DNA of 64,000 nt from Bacteroides sp. (GTDB taxonomy: Bacteria; Bacteroidota; Bacteroidia; Bacteroidales; Bacteroidaceae), in assembly GCA_021201335.1 (NCBI GenBank), contig JAJQFD010000054.1:62001-126000 (forward strand), written 5' to 3'. Positions 1-8,662 of this stretch are shown here, one piece after another. Under the pieces are notes generated by a model. It searched no databases. It had not been told where the DNA came from and saw nothing but the letters and a program-made list of their open reading frames with translations. The position numbers and the translations under genes are program-made. The first letter of the stretch is position 1. Each line of letters starts with the position of its first letter.

Positions 1-203
1 TGAATTTAACTTCATATTTCTTTTGTTGCCACTGATCACTTTCTATTTTAATAGAAGTGATATATGAAGATGCAAAATATTGCTTAATGAAGCTACGGGC
101 TTGTTCAGGAAGTCTTTTTTCATCCTTCGTAACTACGTCTTTGGCCAAACCAAACTGGATTGCCAATACAACCATTATAAATACTGATAAAATTCTTTTC
201 ATA
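1..203 (-). CDS. PepSY-like (DUF2874) secreted protein, cut by the window edge
   Basis: The reading frame starts at ATG 203-201 and runs leftward off the window, leaving 67 residues without a stop. Residues 1-20 form a signal peptide (MKRILSVFIMVVLAIQFGLA), followed by KDVVTKDEKRLPEQARSFIKQYF and a stretch reading SIKIESDQWQQKKYEVKF. The 'LP..A..FI..YF' opening followed by a strand with charged and aromatic residues is typical of the periplasmic PepSY-like family (PF11396) common in Bacteroidetes. Function is unknown; such proteins usually occur in tandem or next to two-component systems, which cannot be checked here because the left neighbour is outside. Family assignment is by pattern recognition. 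Confidence 0.65.
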
Positions 204-333
204 ATTGTTCTCATTAGTTTCAACTAAACTTTTTATTAAACTCTCGTTAACAAGAACAATATCAGGAATAGAAAGATCAAAGATTTCCTCTAATTTCAAA
301 AGCATTGATCTTCTTTAACAAGGATTTTTTCGC

Positions 334-864
334 TTAAATCAGCTCATCTTCTGCTCTTGTAATTGCAATTTTCCCGCTGCTATCCACCGTAACTGAAATA
401 GGTATATATAAATCTGTCTGAGGATAGCTTACACTAACGGCAAAAACGATTCCACGCGAAGTTATTTTATCATAAACCATTCCTTCCAGAATCGCTTTTT
501 TTAAAAATGAAGCAGAAACAACCGAGGAAAAACTGTTTTTAGTGAAAGTTTTATCCACAATTTTTTCATTACCCCGTTTAATACGAAGGGTTATTGCGTT
601 ATCCACAAACAGATCTCCAACTTCGCTCCTTACTTTGGGTAAATCGTCATCGGGCATGCGGCGAAGGGACAAACGATATTGCTTCCCGTTAAAAGTTACG
701 GTTTCAGTACTTTCAGAAACTTGCATCCGTTGCAGACCTCCTTCATCGGTGGTATTTTGCATGAGTACCCGTTTATCATCAATTTTTAAAGAAGAATCTT
801 TATTGGAGCATGCTCCTACAATAACTATTACAGGGATTACCAGTAGGCTAAAATATTTTTTCAT
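334..864 (-). CDS. Hypothetical lipoprotein (176 aa)
   Basis: A type II signal peptide is clear: MKKYFSLLVIPVIVIVGAC with lipobox VGAC, so the mature protein should be lipid-anchored at about Cys19, followed by SNKDSS. The rest (about 155 residues) is predicted mixed beta/alpha with no motif I recognise; it contains 'TVTFNGKQYRLSLRRMPDDDLPKV' style strand segments and ends in a strand-rich segment (ISVTVDSSGKIAITRAEDEL). It sits alone between the PepSY-like gene and the DUF4890 gene, with a terminator-like hairpin upstream at 927-957. No function is assigned. Confidence 0.7.
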   Translation of the reverse strand: MKKYFSLLVIPVIVIVGACSNKDSSLKIDDKRVLMQNTTDEGGLQRMQVSESTETVTFNGKQYRLSLRRMPDDDLPKVRSEVGDLFVDNAITLRIKRGNEKIVDKTFTKNSFSSVVSASFLKKAILEGMVYDKITSRGIVFAVSVSYPQTDLYIPISVTVDSSGKIAITRAEDELI

Positions 865-919
865 AGGGCACGTTATTGTTTATGATAACAAAGGAACAAA
901 TATTTTTGATTTTTACAAA

Positions 920-960
920 AAGTTTTGCCCCCTGACTAACGATTTTAATCAGGGGGCAAA
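920..960 (-). terminator. Rho-independent terminator after the DUF4890 gene
   Basis: A perfect 9-bp stem GCCCCCTGA (927-935) / TCAGGGGGC (949-957) with a 13-nt loop, followed on the minus strand by AAAACTTTTTG. It lies about 55 bp downstream of the DUF4890 stop codon. Confidence 0.75.
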
Positions 961-1012
961 CTTTATTAAACTGAATGTTACACAATTTTTTACCTCAATT
1001 TATTTCTATTTC

Positions 1013-1546
1013 TTAGCTTTGCTTTTGCTTATTTTCCATTCTTTTTTCTCTACGCTCTTTCATTTTTTCAGCTCTTTCTGCCTGCTTTTTGGTGTAAGTA
1101 GCATATTGGTCTTTCGTCATGATTTCCTTCAGCTTCGCATCATAGGCTTCACGAGATTCTTTCATGGCCTGCATTCTTTCCGCTCTTTTTTCTTTATTCA
1201 CTTCCGGTTTTACTGCTGAGTCCTTGTCTTTATTCTTTTTTTCTCCGGAAACAGAACCGTCATTCCGTTTGGCATCTCTCTTATGTTTTCCCGGATGCTT
1301 TCTGGCATGATGTTTGGGCATTTCGCCTTTCTTTTCAGCCATCGATAAATTTAGTTCAAGCAATTGAGCTTTCTGCGTATCGTTAAGCGAATATTCTTTC
1401 ACCATTCTTTCTGTTATTCTTTCGGCGTGTTCTTTCGGACTTTTTTCTTTTCCTCTGCGTTGATTTCTATGTTGATTTCCATTAGCCATCACCAGCGTGC
1501 CCGCCATCAATAATATTGCCATTAAAAAACTTAATCTTTTCATCAT
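1013..1546 (-). CDS. DUF4890 domain-containing secreted protein
   Basis: 177 residues: a signal peptide (about 1-21, ending VMANG) followed by an extremely charged Lys/Glu/Arg-rich helical protein. The segment about 40-70 (ERITERMVKEYSLNDTQKAQLLELN) and a later repeat of the same idea (about 140-165, KLKEIMTKDQYATYTKKQAERAEKM) match the layout of DUF4890, a Bacteroidetes family resembling the periplasmic Spy/CpxP 'LTxxQ' stress proteins. A role as a periplasmic chaperone or metal/stress sensor is inference from that resemblance. The middle (about 75-120) is low complexity, rich in K, H, D and S. It is followed by a strong terminator. Confidence 0.75.
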   Translation of the reverse strand: MMKRLSFLMAILLMAGTLVMANGNQHRNQRRGKEKSPKEHAERITERMVKEYSLNDTQKAQLLELNLSMAEKKGEMPKHHARKHPGKHKRDAKRNDGSVSGEKKNKDKDSAVKPEVNKEKRAERMQAMKESREAYDAKLKEIMTKDQYATYTKKQAERAEKMKERREKRMENKQKQS

Positions 1547-1611
1547 CTTAAAATTCTTTTATAGTTAATACTCAAATCATTTTTCACCGTTGCAACTGAA
1601 TATATGACTCA

Positions 1612-1646
1612 CAAAAAAAGGAGAGGTTTAATTCCACCTCTCCTTT
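1612..1646 (-). terminator. Rho-independent terminator after the GH105 gene
   Basis: Stem AAGGAGAGGT (1618-1627) / ACCTCTCCTT (1636-1645), 8-nt loop, followed on the minus strand by a run of seven T (1613-1619 as A on the plus strand). Lies 44 bp beyond the GH105 stop. Confidence 0.8.
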
Positions 1647-1689
1647 TAACACTAATCTCTTTTTTTTCATTTCTTTTTACCAGTGTCTC

Positions 1690-2813
1690 CTATTTTATAT
1701 CGAGATAGCGAGCCATTTCACAAGCGGCAAGCAGAAAAGCACCGACTCCAAAATCGGCTTGTGAGTCCGCGTCAACCACTTGTCCGGGAATGGCTTTTTC
1801 CCCGATAGGTTGTACATAGCCTACTTTACCATCCGATTGAAGAGCTACAGTGCTAAGATATTTCCATCCTTTTTCTATAACCGGAGCATATACCTCATTC
1901 GATAATAAATCATTGTTTACTCCCCAAAGGATACCATAAAGGAAGAATGCTGTACCACTGGTTTCTGGTCCTGGTGCATGTTCCGGATCAAGCATGCTAC
2001 GTGTCCAATATCCTTCTGGTTGCTGAGAATCGGCTACTGCTTTCGACATAACCTGGAAACGTTCTATATATTCATTCCGGTATTTATCATCCTTTGGCAG
2101 GTCCTGCAATACTCTGGCAAATGCTGCCAGTACCCAGCCGTCACCCCGTGCCCAAAAATCTTTTTTCCATTCATACTTTTATGCTTTGGATAAACATACT
2201 TGGCATCCCGATAGTAAAGTTTGGCGTCTGCATCGTACATTATGCTATCGGCAAAAACCAGATATTCATGCATTTTCTCCAGATATTGTGGATTCTGCGT
2301 AATAGCATGCAGGCGGGTCATTACAGGCATGGCCATATAAAGACCATCGGCCCACCACCAATATCCGTTATAGTGGGTGCTCATCTGGTATTCCATTACT
2401 TCACGGGCACGAGCTATTTTATAATCAGCTGGATCAAGATTATATAGATCAGCATATACCTGAAAACAAGTCTGAAAATCACCGAAGAGTACATATTCAT
2501 CCGTTTCCCCGTAAGTATATTTCCATTCCGCCTTATTGTCGGATTTGGCACCTTTCCAGTCATTGTGTTCTGCCCATGCTTGGGAAAACTTCAGATACTT
2601 CGGCTCTTTCGTTAAATGATAGGCTTCCAGATTGCCAGTATGATAAGCAGCCCGGTGCCAAAAGGAATTACCATGTTTCGGATTATTTGACTGCCAGTAG
2701 TTATTTACCCGATGAACAATCTCCATTACTTCATCTACTTGTGATTTTTTTTGCTCGCATGAAAAACAAATGATTGCCAGCATGCCCAAGATTATACATT
2801 TATACTTATGCAT
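1690..2813 (-). pseudogene. GH105/GH88-type unsaturated rhamnogalacturonyl hydrolase, frameshifted
   Basis: Two overlapping frames (2064-2813 and 1690-2109) together encode one family GH105/GH88 protein of about 373 residues. The N-terminal part is a lipoprotein signal (IICFSC) plus helical-barrel repeats containing the WWADGLYMAMP motif whose Asp is the catalytic residue in YteR-like enzymes. The break falls in a T6 run at 2161-2166: with seven bases the frame reads GKKDFWARGDGWVLAAFARV, the family's conserved FWARG(N/D)GW motif; with six it derails and stops. The C-terminal part (ETSGTAFFLYGILWG...) is intact to the end. The enzyme would remove unsaturated galacturonic acid from pectin fragments after lyase action. 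It follows the GH51 gene in the same direction. Either a true pseudogene, a phase-variable gene, or a consensus error. Confidence 0.85.
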
Positions 2814-2998
2814 TTTTTATTATTTTTTATTTTGCCGTAAACATAAAGATAAAAAAATGAAGCATCACATATTAATCAACTTTTAGCTAATGTGGTAATT
2901 GACGCAATAGTAGTCTAAATTTAATTAATTTATTATCAATAAAAAGATTGCTAAAATACTGATTATAAATGAGTTTCGAATTCTTTAGGAATTGACAG

Positions 2999-5623
2999 TT
3001 ATTGCGCTTTCGCGCGAATCACCACAAACGAATAAGCAGGCATCTCATACATAAACTCATTCGACAGAGCCATTGTAGACATTACCGGTTTAACTGTTTT
3101 ATCATCCGGTTTACCGGTAAGCACGGTTACAGAAGCAAGGGAATCCGCCAGATTGATTTTATCTAATTTTATAGCAGATTTCACAGCCACGGGTAATAAA
3201 TTTACCAACTTTATCATCACATCATTGGTGCGACTATCCCTCACTACAGAAGCAGCAATACGCTTACGTACATCTTCACGATCAGTTGCTACACTTACTT
3301 TCCCAGACAAATACTGGTCTCCTGCATTCTGTCCGTAAAGTTGTTGCACATAATAACCCACGGTAGGTTTAACTTCAGTATTAGTGAAGTAAATCAAATC
3401 CGGATTCCATTGTGTAAATCCTTCTTTTGCCAATAGCGGGGCATACGAAGTCATAGCTACAACATCGCCATTCCGTTCTAAGGTAGTCATATAGAGTGCT
3501 TCGGCCAGTGCGGTTTCCACATTATTGGGGCGTCCCGGTAAATGAGCCGCATACTCACCTAAATATACTTTTGATTTATTGCGATCGTACCTGTCGTAGT
3601 AATCTTGGTTATGAATAAACCATCCGGGTGGTTGATAATAGTGTTCATCAACCATTGGTACACCCAGTTTAGTTGCTACATTCCATCCTTCCACGTAATC
3701 GGTTCCTTCGGAGAAAGGACCTACCGTTCCAATCACGGTTATTTCAGGATACTTTTCCTTAACGGCATTATATATCAAGGTGAAACGTTCTTCAAAGACA
3801 TCCGTTATGAGGTCTTCGTTTCCTATGCCAATGTATTTCAGGTTGAAAGGTTTTGGATGGCCAGCCTCGGCACGTACTTTTCCCCATTTGGTTTTAACGT
3901 CGCCATTTGCCCATTCAATCAGATCAAGAACATCTTGCACATAATCACCCATCTGACTCATAGGAATACCTCCCTGCTGGCCGTTACCCCCGCAAGAAGA
4001 GTTTTGACAAGGAACTCCCGCCGCAACCACTGGTACTGGTTCTGCACCTATATCTTCGCAGAACTGGAAATATTCGTAATAACCCAATCCCACTGTCTGG
4101 TGATAATTCCAGAGGTTCCGTTGGGGTTTGCGGGTTTCAACCGGGCCGACTGTATTTTTCCAGTGATATATGTTTCCCAATCCGTTACCGTGGGCAACAC
4201 ATCCTCCCGGGAAACGGACAAAACGGGGGTTCATATCGGCTAATACCTGGGCTAAATCCTGACGCAAGCCGTTACGACGTCCCTTAAATGTCTTTTGCGG
4301 GAACAATGAAATCATATCTAAAGCGATAGTTCCTGTGAATTCAGGAATGATTTCCAGTTTGGTATTAGCAACGGTTGCTTTGGATACTAACGTTATTTCC
4401 TGCTTCTTCCATTTTGCCGAAGAAGCATGAATGGATGATTCAGCACAGATATTGCCATTCTCATCGGCCAAACGAATGAGGAGTCTTCCACCTTTGCCGT
4501 CAAGTATCCGGCCAAACAAAGAGAAATCGTATTTATCCCCCTTTGTAAGAGGAATTCCATTGAAGCCCTCATTTACCAATGCTGAACCGGAACGATGTAT
4601 CTCCAGTTTGGCATAGTGTTTATTGTTCGGATGAAGTGGAGCCACTGTATCAATGGTAAAACTGGCTTTAGCCCCTTGAAGTTTCCAGGCTTTATAATGA
4701 TCCCATGTTTCATCACGACCCTGTTTATCGCTCAGATCGTACTCAAACCCCCGGTTTTGAATAAGTTCTGCATACAACCCGCCATCGGCAGCATAATTAA
4801 TGTCTTCAAAAAATATTCCAATCAGGAGATCACTTATCGTTTTACTATCAGAAGCATCCACAGTAAGGGTGGCATTGACAGGTTCGAGAGAAGCAAAACG
4901 GACAGGATCTTCTTGGGTCGTCTCTCCGTAAAGTTTGCTTTTATAAGCAGCCAGTTGTTGCGCCTTGATTAGTTTATCTATAACATCCCAGGATACTTTA
5001 TGGACAGTACCGGTATGAAAACCATCCCGAACATCCATTCCAATACGTTGATTCCAACGATGAGGAGTCACTCCCCGTTCAGCTGGCGTAAAGGTTTTAA
5101 AGTCTTTTGTAGTTGAATAGAATATTTCAGATTCTTCACCTGCTTTCAATTGCGGGTTGACTGTATTAACCCAGGTTACAAAATATCCCTTCTCTTTATC
5201 AGGAGCCACTTCGATTAACATGCAGTTCCCTTTTGGGGCTACATCCGGATAAGACTGACGATTCCAATTAACCAAATCAGCTGAAGAAGCATGAGCCAGC
5301 GTACCATCTTCTTCGTTCAATGTCCATACACAATGCCAAAGTTGGTCATTTCCTTTAAATACTATAGGCGAGATCATTCGTTTATCTCGTCCCCAGGCAC
5401 CATAATCAGATTTCAGGAAACTATGTTCCGGACCAATAGAATACCAGGTTTCAGCATCCTGGCTCCAAGCAAAATGTAACCCGTTGTGGTTACGATTCTT
5501 CTCTGTAGCATAGGCAAAAATATAGGCTGAATCCGGTTCATTGCAAATGCCATGAAGGTGAGCGTGAAGGCAATCGCCTAATTGCAAAAGGAAGAGTAAA
5601 AACAGAATCAGAGATTTTTTCAT
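2999..5623 (-). CDS. GH51 alpha-L-arabinofuranosidase with GH43-like N-terminal module
   Basis: 874 residues with a signal peptide (1-21). Residues about 22-225 resemble part of a GH43-type five-bladed propeller (NGLHFAWSQDAETWY, WGRDKRMISPIVF, LAHASSADLVNW), too short to be a full catalytic propeller. Residues about 240-870 form a family GH51 protein: carbohydrate-binding-like beta domain, then a TIM barrel with VRFPGGCVAHG, the acid/base Glu in IGIGNEDL (about residue 600) and the nucleophile Glu in YLGEYAAH (about residue 689), then a C-terminal beta domain. It would release terminal arabinofuranose from arabinan or arabinoxylan in the periplasm. A -7 motif lies at 5678-5685. With the GH105 gene downstream it suggests pectin side-chain degradation. 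Confidence 0.9.
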   Translation of the reverse strand: MKKSLILFLLFLLQLGDCLHAHLHGICNEPDSAYIFAYATEKNRNHNGLHFAWSQDAETWYSIGPEHSFLKSDYGAWGRDKRMISPIVFKGNDQLWHCVWTLNEEDGTLAHASSADLVNWNRQSYPDVAPKGNCMLIEVAPDKEKGYFVTWVNTVNPQLKAGEESEIFYSTTKDFKTFTPAERGVTPHRWNQRIGMDVRDGFHTGTVHKVSWDVIDKLIKAQQLAAYKSKLYGETTQEDPVRFASLEPVNATLTVDASDSKTISDLLIGIFFEDINYAADGGLYAELIQNRGFEYDLSDKQGRDETWDHYKAWKLQGAKASFTIDTVAPLHPNNKHYAKLEIHRSGSALVNEGFNGIPLTKGDKYDFSLFGRILDGKGGRLLIRLADENGNICAESSIHASSAKWKKQEITLVSKATVANTKLEIIPEFTGTIALDMISLFPQKTFKGRRNGLRQDLAQVLADMNPRFVRFPGGCVAHGNGLGNIYHWKNTVGPVETRKPQRNLWNYHQTVGLGYYEYFQFCEDIGAEPVPVVAAGVPCQNSSCGGNGQQGGIPMSQMGDYVQDVLDLIEWANGDVKTKWGKVRAEAGHPKPFNLKYIGIGNEDLITDVFEERFTLIYNAVKEKYPEITVIGTVGPFSEGTDYVEGWNVATKLGVPMVDEHYYQPPGWFIHNQDYYDRYDRNKSKVYLGEYAAHLPGRPNNVETALAEALYMTTLERNGDVVAMTSYAPLLAKEGFTQWNPDLIYFTNTEVKPTVGYYVQQLYGQNAGDQYLSGKVSVATDREDVRKRIAASVVRDSRTNDVMIKLVNLLPVAVKSAIKLDKINLADSLASVTVLTGKPDDKTVKPVMSTMALSNEFMYEMPAYSFVVIRAKAQ

Positions 5624-5677
5624 ACAGTATGATGTTAAAGTAATGTGTTAAAAAGTTTAGAAGATGATTTACGGGCA

Positions 5678-5685
5678 CAAAAATA
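5678..5685 (-). promoter_or_regulatory. -7 promoter element for the GH51 gene
   Basis: Minus-strand TATTTTTG matches the Bacteroidetes -7 consensus TAnnTTTG and lies 54 bp upstream of the GH51 ATG, in the 137-bp gap after the epimerase gene. No clear -33 TTTG is seen. Confidence 0.5.
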
Positions 5686-5760
5686 CCCTTTTCCATCCGG
5701 CAAAAGGTCCAAATATGAATCATAAAAGGGCGATTATTTAATCAAAACGGATATTCAATC

Positions 5761-6912
5761 TCATTTTTTAGTAACACCAATCCCCGGTAAATCATTCAAG
5801 GTTATTTTTCCGTTTATAACTTTCATTCCCTTAAATAAATCATTGGATATTAAAAGGTTCCCATCCAGGTCGGCAAAATCCAGCCCAGGCGAAAGTTGTG
5901 CCGCAGCAGATACAGCACATGAACTCTCCACCATACAACCAATCATGACTTTCATATTCAAAGCCCGTGCCAGTGTGATCATTTTCCATGCTTCCCGCAT
6001 TCCGGTACATTTCATCAGCTTGATGTTAATGCCTGAAAAGGCTTGACTGACGGCTATTACATCTTTGAGGCGTTGGATAGATTCATCTGCAAAAATGGGT
6101 AATGGACTTTGTTGAGTAATCCAGGCAATATCATCCAATTGCTTTTTAGGCATGGGTTGTTCTACCATTACCACTCCCTGTTCTTTCAACCAATGAATCA
6201 TATCCAGTGCATACTGCTTGTCTGTCCATCCCTGATTGGCATCTACTGCAATCGGCAGATCAGATACAGCACGAATGGATTTAATCATCTCTGTATCGTT
6301 ATCGCCACCTAACTTTACTTTCAGGATATTAAATTCGCCGGCTACTTCGAATGTCTTCTTGCGAACCATTTCGGCTGTATCAATACCAATGGTATAAGTT
6401 GTTGAGGGTGTGTTTTCTTTATCCAATCCCCATATCTTATACCAGGGAGCATTCAATAGTTTACCGACTAAATCATGTAATGCGATATCTACTAAAGCTT
6501 TGGCAGCAGTATTCTCCGGCATAACTTCATCAACATACTTCAGGATATCTTCCAGTTGAAAAGGATCATTGAATCTGTCCAGCTTTACTTTTTGGAGAAA
6601 ACTGGTTACAGATTTGACATTTTCTCCCAGATAAGGTGGCATCGATGCTTCACCATATCCGATAATACCATCATATTCTATTTCAACCTGTACACCGGGA
6701 GTGGTGGTACGAGAATTAGTTGCAACTGTAAAAACATGTTTAAGCTGTAACTCATACGGTCGGAAACGTAATTTCAAAGTATTACCAAGCCCGGTTCTGT
6801 TTACGGAAAAGGATGGTATTCTTTCCACTGCTAATACATTGTCCAACATTAATCCTGAACCAATTGTAGTGAGTGCGGCGGTTTTAAGGAATTGCCTTCT
6901 ATTTTGTTTCAT
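5761..6912 (-). CDS. L-Ala-D/L-Glu (dipeptide) epimerase
   Basis: 383 residues, enolase superfamily. The N-terminus MKQNRRQFLKTAALTTIGSGL carries an RRxFLK twin-arginine-like signal, so export is likely. The capping domain (about 50-170) is followed by the barrel with family residues in order: KVKLGG (second Lys is the acid/base, about residue 197), VDANQGW (metal Asp), MVEQP (metal Glu), ADES (metal Asp), and INIKLMKCTG (opposite-face Lys). This arrangement marks the muconate-lactonising/AEE subgroup. The enzyme interconverts L-Ala-D-Glu and L-Ala-L-Glu from murein peptides. The gene starts 18 bp after the NlpC/P60 endopeptidase gene that would liberate this dipeptide, so the two form a murein-peptide scavenging operon. 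Confidence 0.9.
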   Translation of the reverse strand: MKQNRRQFLKTAALTTIGSGLMLDNVLAVERIPSFSVNRTGLGNTLKLRFRPYELQLKHVFTVATNSRTTTPGVQVEIEYDGIIGYGEASMPPYLGENVKSVTSFLQKVKLDRFNDPFQLEDILKYVDEVMPENTAAKALVDIALHDLVGKLLNAPWYKIWGLDKENTPSTTYTIGIDTAEMVRKKTFEVAGEFNILKVKLGGDNDTEMIKSIRAVSDLPIAVDANQGWTDKQYALDMIHWLKEQGVVMVEQPMPKKQLDDIAWITQQSPLPIFADESIQRLKDVIAVSQAFSGINIKLMKCTGMREAWKMITLARALNMKVMIGCMVESSCAVSAAAQLSPGLDFADLDGNLLISNDLFKGMKVINGKITLNDLPGIGVTKK

Positions 6913-6930
6913 ATTTAAATAGGAAGATAG

Positions 6931-8136
6931 TCAAGGTATATAATATGGGTTGGTTTGGGTTGTATTAATTTCAGGTATCCGATTGATGGATGGTAATATA
7001 CGGGTTGCAAATAATAACCGGTTCAGATTGAATTCATCGTATAATTGATCAGCCGGATGAAAGCTGCTGATACGGATATCTCCCTGCGCATGAATAAATT
7101 TCTGATTACCAATATAGATGCCCACATGAACCACCCGTTCTTTTCTTTCTGCAGTCGCTTTCCGTCCGAAGAAAATTAAATCTCCAGGCTCCAGGTTGGA
7201 ATAATCCGCAGCCATATCAATGTGCAGACCTACATATGCTTGCTGAGAAGCATCCCGGGGCATAATAATATCATGCATATACAATACATTCCTCACAAAT
7301 CCGCTACAGTCCATACCTTTGGATGAAGTACCAGCCCACAAATACGGAACCCCCAACAGTGATTTAGCCGTTTGAATGATGCTCATAGCATCTTGTTTCA
7401 GCGAAGTTCTCCATTCTTTTTCACGTTGTGCTATTTTTTCTGAAATATAAGCGATTCTTCCATCCGGATACATGATCTGGTAATATCCTCTTGCATCTCC
7501 CAGGTATTTAAACCTGTTACCAGCCACTACATCACTGACTGTCTGCGCTTTCTCGTTAAATAATTCATGTGTAAATCCATAATGAGAAGTCACGATTACT
7601 TTTTCTGTCTGATTCCATTGATTATATTCTTGCTTATTCATAGGCGCAATAGCCGCATTATGCACCCATCCGATATAATTATCAGGTGTCTGTATCTGAT
7701 ACCAATTTTGTTTTTGGAGAATTCTTACGGGCATCCCAAGTACTGCCTGGGTAACCATTTCAGAAGAAAAATCCGGTGCTGATCGTATATTACACACAGA
7801 TAATCGTACTACACCATATATTTTCCCATCAAGTGCAATCTCATCCGGTAAAAGAGTCAAACTATCCCTTACTTGATACTCTTTTTCACTGATGCGATCC
7901 ATTAAAAGCTGCTTAGCTTCTGGAGAGGTGGTATTCCCTTTCACTGTCAATTCTTTACCAGACAGTGTGTAAGTAACATCGTAAATACCTACCCGCTTAT
8001 CCGGGATGTATTGTTGCCGAATTTCTTCTGAGATGCTTTCAACGGTAGCCAGCAAAGGATCAGCAATCTTATTAACTGAACCATTACAGGAAAAGAACAA
8101 AATAAAACCGGTCAAATAGAAAATGATCCTTTGCAT
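6931..8136 (-). CDS. NlpC/P60 gamma-D-glutamyl-L-diamino acid endopeptidase, lipoprotein
   Basis: 401 residues. A lipobox (LFFSC, Cys at about 17) suggests lipid anchoring. Two bacterial SH3 modules follow (about 110-165, with YGVVRLSVCNIRSAPDFSSE, and about 175-235), then the NlpC/P60 catalytic domain (about 255-385) with the Cys in GMDCSGFV (about 276), His in HVGIYIG (about 339) and the third polar residue region FIHAQGD (about 350). The fold matches characterised SH3b-NlpC/P60 murein peptidases of Bacteroidales that cut after gamma-D-Glu in stem peptides with free N-terminal Ala. It is first in a two-gene operon with the dipeptide epimerase. Confidence 0.9.
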   Translation of the reverse strand: MQRIIFYLTGFILFFSCNGSVNKIADPLLATVESISEEIRQQYIPDKRVGIYDVTYTLSGKELTVKGNTTSPEAKQLLMDRISEKEYQVRDSLTLLPDEIALDGKIYGVVRLSVCNIRSAPDFSSEMVTQAVLGMPVRILQKQNWYQIQTPDNYIGWVHNAAIAPMNKQEYNQWNQTEKVIVTSHYGFTHELFNEKAQTVSDVVAGNRFKYLGDARGYYQIMYPDGRIAYISEKIAQREKEWRTSLKQDAMSIIQTAKSLLGVPYLWAGTSSKGMDCSGFVRNVLYMHDIIMPRDASQQAYVGLHIDMAADYSNLEPGDLIFFGRKATAERKERVVHVGIYIGNQKFIHAQGDIRISSFHPADQLYDEFNLNRLLFATRILPSINRIPEINTTQTNPYYIP

Positions 8137-8168
8137 CTGAATATTAAGTGTTTAATTTACAACAAAAA

Positions 8169-8176
8169 CAAAGATA
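8169..8176 (-). promoter_or_regulatory. -7 promoter element for the murein-peptide operon
   Basis: Minus-strand TATCTTTG, a full match to TAnnTTTG, 32 bp upstream of the NlpC/P60 ATG. Confidence 0.6.
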
Positions 8177-8650
8177 AAGAAATATTCCATTAAAAAACCG
8201 GACTTTCCTATTTTAATAACCTCAATCCAGATAAATAATCTTGATTTCCATCCGACCAAATACAACCGTAATTCGGTAAAAATGCAACTTTGTTTTGGGA
8301 GGAAATGCGCTTCCCTTTGAGAAAAAATGCAGTACCTTTCTAAATGAATTCTGTTTTATTTTATGCATTCTATTGCGCTGATTACATATTGAGCTATCAC
8401 TTACTACCTTCATTTATTGCTGATAATCAATGTATTTCTGCTAGAACAAAGTCATTTAGGCATGAGACTTGTGTAACTTGTGTGCTACTAAAAAGCACAG
8501 AAGAAGTGAATTTAATTAATTTACAATCAGCACATTACATTGACATTATGTGACTAGTGTTACTTTTCTGCATAAATTCTTTAGGAGAAATTGAATCGTC
8601 GGGTTAAAAATAACCTATAAACCCCGCTAATCAAACAAAAAAGAAAACAT

Positions 8651-8658
8651 TATCTTTG
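8651..8658 (+). promoter_or_regulatory. -7 promoter element abutting the tilS start codon
   Basis: TATCTTTG matches TAnnTTTG exactly and ends only four bases before the tilS ATG (8663), so the predicted transcription start coincides with the start codon, implying a leaderless mRNA. No obvious -33 TTTG is seen 19-21 bp upstream. Confidence 0.6.
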
Positions 8659-8662
8659 TTGC

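Larger units (their letters stand above)
8137..8662. other. Divergent intergenic region between the NlpC/P60 gene and tilS (526 bp)
   Basis: Besides a -7 element on each side (8169-8176 minus, 8651-8658 plus) I see only a short hairpin, TGTGCT / AGCACA around 8480-8500, and AT-rich sequence. No convincing small gene; the short frames in it have no family features. Confidence 0.5.

Noticed and set aside
120..305. 61-codon minus-strand frame at the left edge
   Set aside because: Overlaps the promoter and start of the PepSY-like gene in another frame; no signal peptide or family pattern.
542..1219. 225-codon plus-strand frame over the lipoprotein and DUF4890 genes
   Set aside because: Lies opposite two good genes and across their terminator; Phe/Ser-rich antisense product of Lys/Glu-rich coding sequence with no family features.
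2064..2109. Programmed frameshifting in GH105
   Set aside because: No slippery heptamer plus downstream structure in the right place, and five similar homopolymer breaks elsewhere argue for slippage or error instead.
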